From NCBI GenBank assembly GCA_021789435.1, contig JAJYJO010000010.1:1-42848 (forward strand): a DNA stretch of 42,848 nt. Reading direction: 5' to 3'. A program made the position numbers and the translations under genes. The notes beneath the pieces are model-generated. The model was not told where the DNA came from, did no database searches, and saw nothing but the letters and a program-made list of their open reading frames with translations. Numbering within the stretch: position 1 is the first letter of the stretch; each line of letters begins with the position of its first letter. Source of the DNA: Chloroflexota bacterium (GTDB lineage: Bacteria > Chloroflexota > Limnocylindria > Limnocylindrales > CSP1-4). Shown piece after piece: positions 34,986 through 42,774 of this stretch.

Positions 34986-37493
34986 TCAGGTGCGCAGGCG
35001 GGCGCCCAGGCGCGTCGCCAGGGCGGCTCCGACGGCGCCGACCGTGGCCTCGATCTCCGCGTCGGTGAGGGTCCGCTCGCCGGCCTGGAGGAGGAGGCGG
35101 TAGGCCAGGCTCTTCTCGCCGCCCGCGAGCGGGGCGCCGCGGTAAATGTCGAAGAGGCGCACGCCGCGGAGGAGCTCCCCGCCGGCCTCGGAGACGACCG
35201 CGGCGACCTCCGCGGCCGGCCGATCCTCCGCCACCACGACGGCCAGGTCGCGCTCCACGGCCGGGACCCGTGGCAGCGGCAGGGCGCGCGGGGCCGCGAG
35301 CTGGCCGTCCGCCAGGCCCCGGATCGCCAGCTCCGCCAGGTAGACGCGCTCGCCGCGCAGCTCCCAGGCCGCCAGGACGTCCGGATGCAGCTCGGCGACG
35401 CGGCCGGCCAGCGCCCCGTCCCCCGCGACGGCGAGCAGCGCCCGGCCCGGGTGGAAGGGTCGACCGCGGCGGTCAGGGCGGTAGGCGGGGCCCGGAAGGC
35501 CCAGGCGGCGGCAGAGGAGCTCCACGATCCCCTTCGCGTCGCCCAAGTCCCAGGCTCGCGGCGGGCGGTCCCACGACCGCGGGGCGGCCTGCCCCGAGAG
35601 GAGGAAGCCCAGGCGCCACCACTCCCGCGTGCCGTCCCCGTCCCGCGCGTAGCCCTTGCCGGCCTCGAAGATCGCCACGTCCGGCGTGCCGTGGCGCTCG
35701 TTGGCCGCCAGGACGTCCAGGAGGCTGACCCCGAGGTGCCGACGCAGCACCGAGTGCTGCACGGCGAGGGCGTTGGTGACGCGGATCGGGTCCCCGCCCG
35801 CCGGCTCGTCGGCCGCCACGACGGGCTCGACCGCATCGTCCGGCCAGCCGAGCCGCGCCTCGTCGTCAGGACCGACCAGGGCGTGCGTGACCACCTCGGT
35901 CAGGCCTGCTCCGGCGAGCGTCGCCCGGACCATGTCGCGAAGCTCCAGCGGCGAAGGCCGGTAGGCCGGCATCAGGGTGTCGGGGAGCGTCGCCGGGACC
36001 CGCTCGTAGCCGTGGACCCGGGCGATCTCCTCGGCCACGTCGGCCTCGATCGCCAGGTCCCGCCGCCAGGTTGGCACCAGGGCGACGTAGACGTCTCCCG
36101 GGACGCCCTCGGCCAGGAGGGCCTGCGGGCCGAGGGCGACCGGTACCGGCTCAGCCGGCATGCCCGCCTCCGTCTCGATCCCGACCCGCTCCAGCAGGGA
36201 GCGCTGCTCGTCGACGGGCAGCGTCTCCCCGAGCAGGCGATTGACCTGCGAGGGCCGGAACGGCAGCCGCAGGCGATCCGGCTCCTCGGGCGCCGTGTCG
36301 ATCCGGCCGGCGGCCGCCCGGCCGCCGGCCCATTCGAGGACCAGCTGCGCGCAGCGGTCGGCCCCGATCCGGGCCAGGGCCACCTCCTGGCCCTTCTCGA
36401 AGCGGAGGCTGGCCTCCGAGCGCAGCCCGAAGCGCTGGCCCGTGCGGCGGATGCTGATCGGATCGAAGATGGCGGACTCGACCACCAGCTCGGTCGTGCC
36501 GTCCCAGACCTCGCTGGCGGCCCCGCCCATGACCCCGGCGATCCCCAGGGGCCCGCGGCGGTCGGCGATGAGCAGGGTGGCCGGGTCGAGCGTCCGGGCC
36601 ACGTGGTCGAGCGTCTCCAGCTGCTCGCCCGGCTCGGCCCGCCGGACGACGATCCGGGCGCGCCCGTCCGGGTCACGCGCGATCGTCGCCGCGTCGAAGA
36701 TGTGGATCGGCTTGCCGAGCTCCAGCATCACGTAGTTCGACGCGTCGACGACGTTGCTGACCGGCCGCATCCCGGCAGCCTGGAGGCGCATCTGGACGCG
36801 GTCCGGCGACGGCCCGACCTTCACGCCGCTCACCCAGCGACCGACGAACCGGCTGCAGAGGTCCCGGTCGTGGACCTCCACGGCCAGCCGCTCCGCCACC
36901 GGGCCGGCGGCCTCGGCGACCCAGATCTCCGGGAAGCGGACCGGGGCCCCCGTCACGGCCGAGATCTCGCGGGCCAGGCCGATGAGCGAGAGAGCGTCGC
37001 CGCGGTTCGGCTTGACGTCCACGTCCAGGACGACATCGCCGTACAGCTCGCTCAGGGTCGCGCCGACCGGCACGTCGGGCGGCAGGATCAGGATCCCCTC
37101 CGCGTCGGTCGTCAGCCGGAGCTCGTCCCCCGAGCAGAGCATCCCCTCGGAGACGACGCCCATCTTCTCGGTCCGCTCTATGGGCCGATCGCCCGGCAGC
37201 ACGGCTCCGGGCAGGGCCACCGGGACCCGCTGACCCGGCGCGATGTTGGTCGCCCCGCAGACGATCCGGAGCGGACTCCCCTCCCCGACCCGGACGGTCG
37301 TCAGCGAGAGCCGGTCGGCCCGCGGGTGCTTCTCCACGCTCAGCAGCTCGCCGACCACCACCGATCGCCAGTCGGCCCCCCAGCGCTCGATCCCCTCGAC
37401 CTCCATGCCCAGCAGGGTCAGGCGCTCCGCCAGCTCCTCCGGCTCGAGGTCGACCTCGATGTAGTCGCGCAGCCAGTTGAGGGGGACTCTCAT
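34986..37493 (-). CDS. pheT: Phenylalanyl-tRNA synthetase beta subunit
   Basis: PheT forms an alpha2-beta2 enzyme with PheS. The 835-residue protein begins MRVPLNWLRDYIEVDLEPEE. It has the tRNA-binding OB domain (about 40-150, VVVGELLSVEKHPRADRL), the B3/B4 editing domain (about 215-390, PSNVVDASNYVMLELG-like segment and RFEKGQE), the B5 domain, the core-like domain and the C-terminal FDX-ACB anticodon-binding domain (about 740-835). Length and order are normal. The ATG overlaps the pheS stop (ATGA). Confidence 0.97.
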   Translation of the reverse strand: MRVPLNWLRDYIEVDLEPEELAERLTLLGMEVEGIERWGADWRSVVVGELLSVEKHPRADRLSLTTVRVGEGSPLRIVCGATNIAPGQRVPVALPGAVLPGDRPIERTEKMGVVSEGMLCSGDELRLTTDAEGILILPPDVPVGATLSELYGDVVLDVDVKPNRGDALSLIGLAREISAVTGAPVRFPEIWVAEAAGPVAERLAVEVHDRDLCSRFVGRWVSGVKVGPSPDRVQMRLQAAGMRPVSNVVDASNYVMLELGKPIHIFDAATIARDPDGRARIVVRRAEPGEQLETLDHVARTLDPATLLIADRRGPLGIAGVMGGAASEVWDGTTELVVESAIFDPISIRRTGQRFGLRSEASLRFEKGQEVALARIGADRCAQLVLEWAGGRAAAGRIDTAPEEPDRLRLPFRPSQVNRLLGETLPVDEQRSLLERVGIETEAGMPAEPVPVALGPQALLAEGVPGDVYVALVPTWRRDLAIEADVAEEIARVHGYERVPATLPDTLMPAYRPSPLELRDMVRATLAGAGLTEVVTHALVGPDDEARLGWPDDAVEPVVAADEPAGGDPIRVTNALAVQHSVLRRHLGVSLLDVLAANERHGTPDVAIFEAGKGYARDGDGTREWWRLGFLLSGQAAPRSWDRPPRAWDLGDAKGIVELLCRRLGLPGPAYRPDRRGRPFHPGRALLAVAGDGALAGRVAELHPDVLAAWELRGERVYLAELAIRGLADGQLAAPRALPLPRVPAVERDLAVVVAEDRPAAEVAAVVSEAGGELLRGVRLFDIYRGAPLAGGEKSLAYRLLLQAGERTLTDAEIEATVGAVGAALATRLGARLRT

Positions 37494-38530
37494 CGGAACT
37501 GCTCCAGGAAGCGGAGGTCATCCTCCAGGTAGAGCCGCAGGTCGCCGACGGCGTGGCGGAGGTTGGCGATCCGCTCGACGCCCATGCCGAAGGCGAAGCC
37601 CTGGTAGCGCTCGGGATCGATGCCGCCGTACTGGAGGACGACCGGGTGGACCATCCCGGCGCCCAGGATCGTCATCCAGCCGGTCCGGCTGCAGGCGGGG
37701 CAGCCGGACCCGCCGCAGACCACGCACTGGACGTCGAAGGCCACGGAGGGCTCCGTGAACGGGTAGTAGCCCGGCCGGAAGCGCGTGGCCCGCTCCCGGC
37801 CGAAGAGGGCGTGGGCGAACTCGTCGAGGAGACCGCGAAGGTCGGCCATGGTCGTCCCCTCGTCGACCATCAGGCCCTCCACCTGGAAGAACTCGAAGCC
37901 ATGGCTGGCGTCGACCGCCTCGTAGCGGAAGCAGCGGCCCGGCAGAAGCGCCCGGATCGGCGGGCGCGCCTGTTCCATGACCCGGATCTGGCCCGGCGAG
38001 GTATGGGTCCGCAGCAGGCGGCCCTCGACGTCGACGTAGAGGGTGTCCCAGAGGTCGCGCGAGGGATGGTCCGGTGGGATGTTGAGCATCTGGAAGTTGG
38101 TCAGGTCGTCCTCGACCTCGGGGCCCTCGTAGACGACGAACCCGAACTGGCCGAAGACCTCCGCGATGGCCGCCACGGTCTCGGGGATCGGGTGCAGGCT
38201 CCCGCGGCCGATCGTCCGGCCGGGCGTGGTCACGTCGACGCCCTCGGCCGCCAGGCGGGCCGCCCGGGCCTCCGAGCGCAGCGCGGCGCCGCGCCCGGCC
38301 AGGGCCGTCTCCACGGCGACCCGGACCTCGTTGGCCACCGCCCCGACCCGCGGCCGGTCGTCCGCCGGCAGGGTGCCGATGCCGCGCAGGACGGCGGTCA
38401 GCTCGCCCTTCCTGCCCAGGAAGCGGATCGCCACCTGGTCGAGCGCGGCTTCGTCGGATGCTCCGGCGACCGCCGCCAGCGCGTCGTCGCGCAGGCGCCG
38501 CAGCTCACCGCTCAGGCTGTCGAAGTCCAC
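37490..38530 (-). CDS. pheS: Phenylalanyl-tRNA synthetase alpha subunit
   Basis: The catalytic subunit of PheRS, a class II enzyme. It has an N-terminal coiled coil, FLGRKGELT, motif 1 and HPSRDLWDTLYV, motif 2 near GRCFRYEAVDASHGFEF, a Cys-rich CVVCGGSGCPACSRTGW segment common in bacterial PheS, and motif 3 in FGMGVERIANL. The GTG at 38530 gives a normal 346-residue protein; the open frame upstream runs through the T-box leader. GAGG is about 11 bases upstream. Expression is likely controlled by the T-box in the leader. Confidence 0.96.
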   Translation of the reverse strand: MDFDSLSGELRRLRDDALAAVAGASDEAALDQVAIRFLGRKGELTAVLRGIGTLPADDRPRVGAVANEVRVAVETALAGRGAALRSEARAARLAAEGVDVTTPGRTIGRGSLHPIPETVAAIAEVFGQFGFVVYEGPEVEDDLTNFQMLNIPPDHPSRDLWDTLYVDVEGRLLRTHTSPGQIRVMEQARPPIRALLPGRCFRYEAVDASHGFEFFQVEGLMVDEGTTMADLRGLLDEFAHALFGRERATRFRPGYYPFTEPSVAFDVQCVVCGGSGCPACSRTGWMTILGAGMVHPVVLQYGGIDPERYQGFAFGMGVERIANLRHAVGDLRLYLEDDLRFLEQFR

Positions 38531-38584
38531 CGTGGTCTCGTCCTCGCACTGCTGCTCCGCTCCGGCCGGCCGGAGAACGGGAGA

Positions 38585-38834
38585 CCCTCGATCCGTCCGG
38601 GGACGAGTCGAGGGCTCGCGGTACCACCCCGCTTCCCGGGCCGCGGCGCACTCCGCCCCGGCCCGGACGCTCGGGCGGCCCGCTATCGGGGGCCGGCCGG
38701 CCCGCCTACCCACCCCCGCTCGGTGAAGGTTTCAGCGGACGGCTCGGGAGTGAACCGGCGGGAACCTGCCCGGACGGGCTTCCAGTCGCGGCCCATCCTC
38801 CCTGGGGGGAGGTCGGCCCCGCCGCCTCTCCGTC
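38585..38834 (-). ncRNA. T-box leader of pheST (Phe specifier)
   Basis: This RNA leader senses uncharged tRNA-Phe. Stem I can be drawn: GACGG (38830-38834) pairs with CCGTC (38738-38742), and CGGCGGG (38818-38824) pairs with CCCGCCG (38756-38762). Between the 3' strands is TTCACTCC, with TTC (38752-38754), a Phe codon, in the specifier position. A distal stem GGATGGGC/GCCCGTCC sits above. The T-box antiterminator motif GGGGTGGTACCGCG (38617-38630) follows. The competing hairpin CCCTCGA/TCGAGGG (38585-38614) comes last. There is no strong T-tract, so transcription termination or translational control are both possible. Confidence 0.88.
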
Positions 38835-38892
38835 GTCGCCGACGGTCTTCAGCTGTGGGGCGCCCGGCCCGGCCGGCCGCCCGATCCCCGGG

Positions 38893-39243
38893 TCAGGAGC
38901 CCCGGGCCACCTGGGTGATCTGCTCGAAGGTTGCTGTGTCGCGCACCGCGATGTCGGCCAGGATCTTGCGGTCCAGCGCGACGCCGGCCGTCTTGAGACC
39001 GGCCATCAGCTTGCCGTAGGTCAGCCCGTGCTGGCGGGCGGCGGCGTTGATCCGGAGGATCCAGAGGGCCCGGAACTGGCGCTTGCGCTGCTTCCGGTCG
39101 CGCGTGGCATAGGCCATCGCGTGGAGGAGAGCCTCGCGGGCGGGCTTGACGAGCCGGGAGCGGGTCCCCTTGCGGCCCTCGGCGGCATTGTGGAGGCGCT
39201 TGTGGCGGCGGTGGGCAGTGACGCCCCGCTTGACGCGCGGCAT
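38893..39243 (-). CDS. rplT: Ribosomal protein L20
   Basis: L20 of the large subunit, needed for early 50S assembly and an RNA-binding autoregulator of this operon in other bacteria. The 116-residue protein starts [20 protein letters not shown] and is highly basic, with the conserved [20 protein letters not shown] block. It follows rpmI by 15 bases in the standard infC-rpmI-rplT order. The pheS T-box leader begins about 60 bases downstream. Confidence 0.98.
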   Translation of the reverse strand: MPRVKRGVTAHRRHKRLHNAAEGRKGTRSRLVKPAREALLHAMAYATRDRKQRKRQFRALWILRINAAARQHGLTYGKLMAGLKTAGVALDRKILADIAVRDTATFEQITQVARGS

Positions 39244-39258
39244 GGTCTCGGCAGGCTC

Positions 39259-39456
39259 CTACAGGTACGGCAGGAGGCGGCGCACCTTGGCCAGCGCCTC
39301 CGGGCCGATGATCGACTTGCCGGCGTAGCGCCGGGTGCGGCTCGACGACTTGAGCTCCAGGTGGTGGCCGCGCCACGACCGGACGCGGTAGAGCTTGCCG
39401 CTGCCGGTGACCCCGATGCTCTTCTGGGTCCGCTTGTGGGTCTTCAACTTCGGCAC
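39259..39456 (-). CDS. rpmI: Ribosomal protein L35
   Basis: L35 of the large subunit, 65 residues. The start MPKLKTHKRTQKSIGVTGSG and the later SSSRTRRYAGK and VRRLLPYL segments are typical. It begins seven bases after the infC stop and precedes rplT. Confidence 0.98.
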   Translation of the reverse strand: MPKLKTHKRTQKSIGVTGSGKLYRVRSWRGHHLELKSSSRTRRYAGKSIIGPEALAKVRRLLPYL

Positions 39457-39463
39457 GCTGGCC

Positions 39464-40099
39464 TCACTCTCCTGTCGTGGCTGCCGGCGAAGGCGGCTGG
39501 GCCTCCGGGCCGGCCGGCGGTGGAGCCGGGGGCGGGTTCTGCGGCTGGACCGCCGCGGCGGCGGGCGGCGGAGGCTCGTGGCTCCTGGGCTTGTGGGTGG
39601 AGGCGACGCTGATGTGCATCGACTTGCCCTCGAGCAACGGAGCCCGTTCGACGACGCCGTGCTCCTTGATCTGGTCGGCGAACTTGGCGAGCAGGTCGCG
39701 ACCGATCTGGGGATGGGTCAGCTCGCGGCCGCGGAACTGGACGGCGACCTTGATTCGATCCCCGTCCTCCAGGAACTCGATCGCCCGCCGGACCTTCGTC
39801 TCGAAGTCGCCCTGGCCGATCTTCGGCTTCAGGCGGACCTCCTTGAAGGAGACGGCGCGCTGCTTGCGCTTGGCTTCCTTCTCCCGCTTGGTCAGCTCGT
39901 ACTTGTACTGGCCGAAGTCGAGGAGCCGGGTCACGGGCGGCGAGGCCATCGGAGCGACCTCGACAAGGTCGTAGCCGCGCTCCTGCGCGAGTCTCAGGGC
40001 TTCCGGCGTGGGCATGACGCCCAGCTGGGCTCCTTCCTCATCGATGACCCGGACCTGGGGGACACGGATCATCTGGTTGACGCGCAGGTCTCGACTGAT
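39464..40099 (-). CDS. infC: Translation initiation factor IF-3, ATC start
   Basis: IF-3 keeps 30S subunits free and checks start codons. The N-terminal domain (IRVPQVRVIDEEGAQLGVM) and C-terminal domain (FKEVRLKPKIGQGDFETKV) are intact. The first ATG (40072) would remove the conserved RDLRVNQ segment. In frame upstream there is only GCC-ATC after a TGA stop, and the ATC (40097-40099) has AAGGGGTGA at a proper distance. IF-3 genes are known for rare AUU/AUC starts used for autoregulation, so I choose ATC, giving 211 residues. A Pro/Ala-rich tail of about 40 residues follows the normal C-terminus. Confidence 0.92.
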   Translation of the reverse strand: MSRDLRVNQMIRVPQVRVIDEEGAQLGVMPTPEALRLAQERGYDLVEVAPMASPPVTRLLDFGQYKYELTKREKEAKRKQRAVSFKEVRLKPKIGQGDFETKVRRAIEFLEDGDRIKVAVQFRGRELTHPQIGRDLLAKFADQIKEHGVVERAPLLEGKSMHISVASTHKPRSHEPPPPAAAAVQPQNPPPAPPPAGPEAQPPSPAATTGE

Positions 40100-40109
40100 G
40101 GCTCACCCC
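40100..40109 (-). promoter_or_regulatory. infC: Ribosome binding site that fixes the ATC start of infC
   Basis: On the minus strand AAGGGGTGA ends four bases before the ATC. It is too far from the in-frame ATG (over 30 bases), so it supports the rare start codon. Confidence 0.75.
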
Positions 40110-40176
40110 TTCGTGCGTGTTCCGGTTGCAGAAAGACGCGTCCCGGGCAGGCTGAACCCGGGCGCACGCCCGCGGG

Positions 40177-40206
40177 AATATAGCACAGGGCTTCCGCGCC
40201 GGGCAA
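40177..40206 (-). promoter_or_regulatory. Promoter of infC-rpmI-rplT
   Basis: TTGCCC (40201-40206) and TATATT (40177-40182) are 18 bases apart on the minus strand. The predicted start near 40170 leaves a leader of about 70 bases that contains a CCCGGG-loop-CCCGGG hairpin before the infC ribosome binding site. Confidence 0.65.
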
Positions 40207-40212
40207 CGAATG

Positions 40213-40266
40213 GGGCGGCCCGGCGGCACGCGGGCGCGGGTGCGCGGTGCGCGGTGCGGGCCGCCC
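40213..40266. repeat. 10-bp perfect inverted repeat between thrS and infC
   Basis: GGGCGGCCCG (40213-40222) and CGGGCCGCCC (40257-40266) flank 34 bases of GTGCGCG-rich sequence. It lies after the thrS stop and just before the infC -35 box. It could help terminate thrS transcription, but no T-tract is present. Confidence 0.45.
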
Positions 40267-40329
40267 GACACACGTGGCGGCCGGGCGGCGTGCACGGGGA
40301 CGGGCGAGCCGGGACGCCGCTCGCACCGG

Positions 40330-42210
40330 TCAGGCCTCCCGGCGGGCGGCCTCCGCCGCCAGCCGATCCCCCAGCTCCTCCCAGCCGACGACGGCCAGCT
40401 GTTCACCGCCGCGGGTCCGGGGCGCCGCGGTCCGGGCGGCGACCTCGCGGTCGCCCAGGACCAGCATGTACGGGACCTTCTGCTCCTGGGCCACCCGGAT
40501 CTTGTTCTGCATCCGCGAGTCGGTGTCGTCCACCTCGACTCGCAGGCGGCGCCCGGCGAGGAGCGCGGCCAGCTCCCGGCCCGCCTCCACGTGGCGGTCA
40601 GCGATGGGGATCACCACGGCCTGGACCGGCGCGACCCAAAACGGGAAGGCGCCGCCGAAGTGCTCGGTCAGGACGCCGATGAACCGCTCCAGCGAGCCGT
40701 AGATCGCGCGGTGGATGGCCACCGGCCGCCGCTGCTGGCCGCGCTCGTCCGTGTACCAGAGGTCGAAACGCTCCGGCAGCATGACCAGGTCGACCTGGAT
40801 CGTGGCCGTCTGCCACTCGCGGCCCAGGGCATCCTCGACCTGGATGTCGATCTTGGGAGCGTAGAAGGCGCCGTCCCCGGCCTTGATCCGGTAGGCCACC
40901 CCGGAGCGGTCGAGGACCTCCCGCATCATCGTCTCCGCCTGCTCCCAGAGCGCAGGGTTGCCCAGCGCGCCGTCCGGGCGCGTACCGAAGGTGAACCGCG
41001 GCTGGAGGCCGAACCAGCCGTAGGCCTCCCGGACTTCGCCCATCAGGGCCTCGATCTCCGAGCCGATCTGGTCCGGCCGGATGTAGATGTGGGCGTCGTC
41101 CGTGACGAACTGGCGGACCCGGGTGAGGCCGTGCAGGACGCCCGAGCGCTCGTTGCGGTGGAGCCGGCCGTACTCCGCCAGGCGGAGCGGGAGGTCGCGG
41201 TAGGAGCGGACCCGGCTGCGGTAGATGAACGTGCTCTCGGGGCAGTTCATCGGCTTGAGGCTGTACTCCTGGTCCTCCACGTCCAGCCGGAACATGCTGG
41301 CGTCATAGTGGTCCCAATGGCCGGACTGCTCCCAGAGCCGCTTGTGGACCAGGATCGGCGTGCTGATCTCCTGGTAGCCACGCCGCTCCTGGAGCTCACG
41401 GATCGCCGCCTCGAGGGTTCGGTAGAGCTGCCAGCCCTTCGGGTGCCAGAAGGCGGAGCCGGGGCTGACATCGTGGAAGCTGAAGAGATCGAGCTGGACG
41501 CCCAGCCGGCGGTGGTCGCGGCGCCTGGCCTCCTCTCGCCGCCAGAGGAAGGCGTCGAGCTCCGCCCGGCTCGGCCAGACCGTGCCGTAGATGCGCTGGA
41601 GCATCGGGCGCTTCTCGTCGCCGCGCCAGTAGGCGCCGGCGACCGAAAGGAGCTTGAGCGGACCGACTCGGCCGGTCGACGCGACGTGAGGCCCCTTGCA
41701 GAGGTCGACGAAGCTCCCGTGCCGATAGGCGGAGGTCGGCGGCATCGGCTCGCCGGCCGCCAGGGCACGCGCCGCGAGATCGTCCAGGATCTCGACCTTA
41801 AAGGGCTGGCCGCGCTCCTCGAAGAAGCGGCGACCCTCGGCCGGCGGGAACTCGCTGCGGACGAACGGGTGGTCGGCCGCGACGCTGGCCCGCATCCGCT
41901 CCTCGATCGCGCCCAGGTCGTCCGGGGTGAGCGGCCGCGGCAGCAGGAAGTCGTAGTAGAAGCCGTCCTCGATGGCCGGCCCGATCCCGAGCTTCGCCTC
42001 AGGGAAGAGCTCCAGGACCGCCTCCGCCATGACGTGCGCCGCGGAGTGGCGCATCGCGTCAAGCTCGCTCTGAGCGCCGGCGTCCAGCAGCTCCTCCGCC
42101 GAGCCCCGCTCGGGCGCAACCATCTCGTCGGCAGGTTCCGCCGGCGCGCCGGAGCCCGCTGCCTGGCCCTGCGCGGCCGGCGGCCGCTCCCCGTGGTTCT
42201 CGACGCTCAT
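40330..42210 (-). CDS. thrS: Threonyl-tRNA synthetase (no TGS domain)
   Basis: ThrRS charges tRNA-Thr and edits mischarged serine. The editing domain has the HSAAH motif (about 55-59) and CKGPH. The class II catalytic core has the zinc cysteine in MNCPES, motif 2 around LHGLTRVRQF, and the zinc histidine region AIHRAIYGSLERF. A C-terminal anticodon-binding domain ends the 626-residue protein. The first 50 residues are Ala/Pro/Glu-rich and disordered; the usual N-terminal TGS domain is absent. The ATG has GGGAGAGG just upstream. A T-box leader precedes the gene. Confidence 0.96.
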   Translation of the reverse strand: MSVENHGERPPAAQGQAAGSGAPAEPADEMVAPERGSAEELLDAGAQSELDAMRHSAAHVMAEAVLELFPEAKLGIGPAIEDGFYYDFLLPRPLTPDDLGAIEERMRASVAADHPFVRSEFPPAEGRRFFEERGQPFKVEILDDLAARALAAGEPMPPTSAYRHGSFVDLCKGPHVASTGRVGPLKLLSVAGAYWRGDEKRPMLQRIYGTVWPSRAELDAFLWRREEARRRDHRRLGVQLDLFSFHDVSPGSAFWHPKGWQLYRTLEAAIRELQERRGYQEISTPILVHKRLWEQSGHWDHYDASMFRLDVEDQEYSLKPMNCPESTFIYRSRVRSYRDLPLRLAEYGRLHRNERSGVLHGLTRVRQFVTDDAHIYIRPDQIGSEIEALMGEVREAYGWFGLQPRFTFGTRPDGALGNPALWEQAETMMREVLDRSGVAYRIKAGDGAFYAPKIDIQVEDALGREWQTATIQVDLVMLPERFDLWYTDERGQQRRPVAIHRAIYGSLERFIGVLTEHFGGAFPFWVAPVQAVVIPIADRHVEAGRELAALLAGRRLRVEVDDTDSRMQNKIRVAQEQKVPYMLVLGDREVAARTAAPRTRGGEQLAVVGWEELGDRLAAEAARREA

Positions 42211-42232
42211 TCTGCCTCTCCCGAATCAGAAC

Positions 42233-42475
42233 GCCTCTCGTCCTGCGACAGGACGAGAGGCTCGGCTCCCGCGGTTCCACCCGCCTTCGCGGCCCGGACC
42301 CTCTCCGGGGACCGGCGCCGCGCGCTCGTGCCGCGCTCACGGGCGGATCCCGGGCCGGTTCGCCGGCCGCTCACGGGCGGTGCCGCGCCGGTGGTCTGCC
42401 GCCGCGACTCCCAGCCTCAGGCCGCGGCTCTCTGGGGCGCCTGCCGGCGGGGCGTGTCCCGCTCGACGCTTTCTG
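42233..42475 (-). ncRNA. T-box leader of thrS (Thr specifier)
   Basis: This leader begins right after tRNA-Val. The distal part of stem I shows AGAGA followed by GCCGCGGC pairing with GTCGCGGC around a CTGAGGCTGGGA loop. ACC (42393-42395), a Thr codon, lies on the 3' side of stem I in the expected place. The T-box motif GGGTGGAACCGCGGG spans about 42269-42283. A 13-bp stem (GCCTCTCGTCCTG with CAGGACGAGAGGC, loop CGA on the plus strand) at 42233-42261 forms the competing hairpin. The sequence after the hairpin (CGTTCTGATTC) is only weakly T-rich. The lower part of stem I is less certain. Confidence 0.88.
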
Positions 42476-42478
42476 CGA

Positions 42479-42555
42479 TGGTGGGCGGTAGAGGACTTGA
42501 ACCTCTGGCCTCATGCATGTCAAGCATGCGCTCTAACCAACTGAGCTAACCGCCC
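42479..42555 (-). tRNA. tRNA-Val (GAC anticodon)
   Basis: A complete cloverleaf with encoded CCA. Acceptor GGGCGGT pairs with ACCGCCC; the D stem is GCTC/GAGC. The anticodon stem CATGC/GCATG encloses TTGACAT, giving anticodon GAC. The T arm is AGAGG-TTCAAGT-CCTCT. The 3' end reads A-CCA. The thrS T-box leader starts immediately downstream on the same strand. Confidence 0.97.
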
Positions 42556-42575
42556 GATGTTTCGCGCTCGACCAG

Positions 42576-42581
42576 AGCATA
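42576..42581 (-). promoter_or_regulatory. -10 box TATGCT upstream of tRNA-Val
   Basis: TATGCT on the minus strand lies 20 bases before the tRNA, giving a start near 42568. The -35 position does not match TTGACA. This promoter may serve both tRNA-Val and thrS. Confidence 0.45.
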
Positions 42582-42774
42582 TAACGGGATGCCGCTGCAG
42601 GCTTGTCGTTTGGAGCACAATCCCCGCTCGAGAAGGTCCAGGAGCGCGTGGCAGGCGGGATTTGGAGGTTGTCCCCCGATTTGTTGAAGTAGGGCGGTGG
42701 TCCGCCATCTGAGGCCTTGCGTCTGGCAAGGTTCGGGGTGTCCTGCAAGACGCCCGCAGAGAAGGAGGACCACC

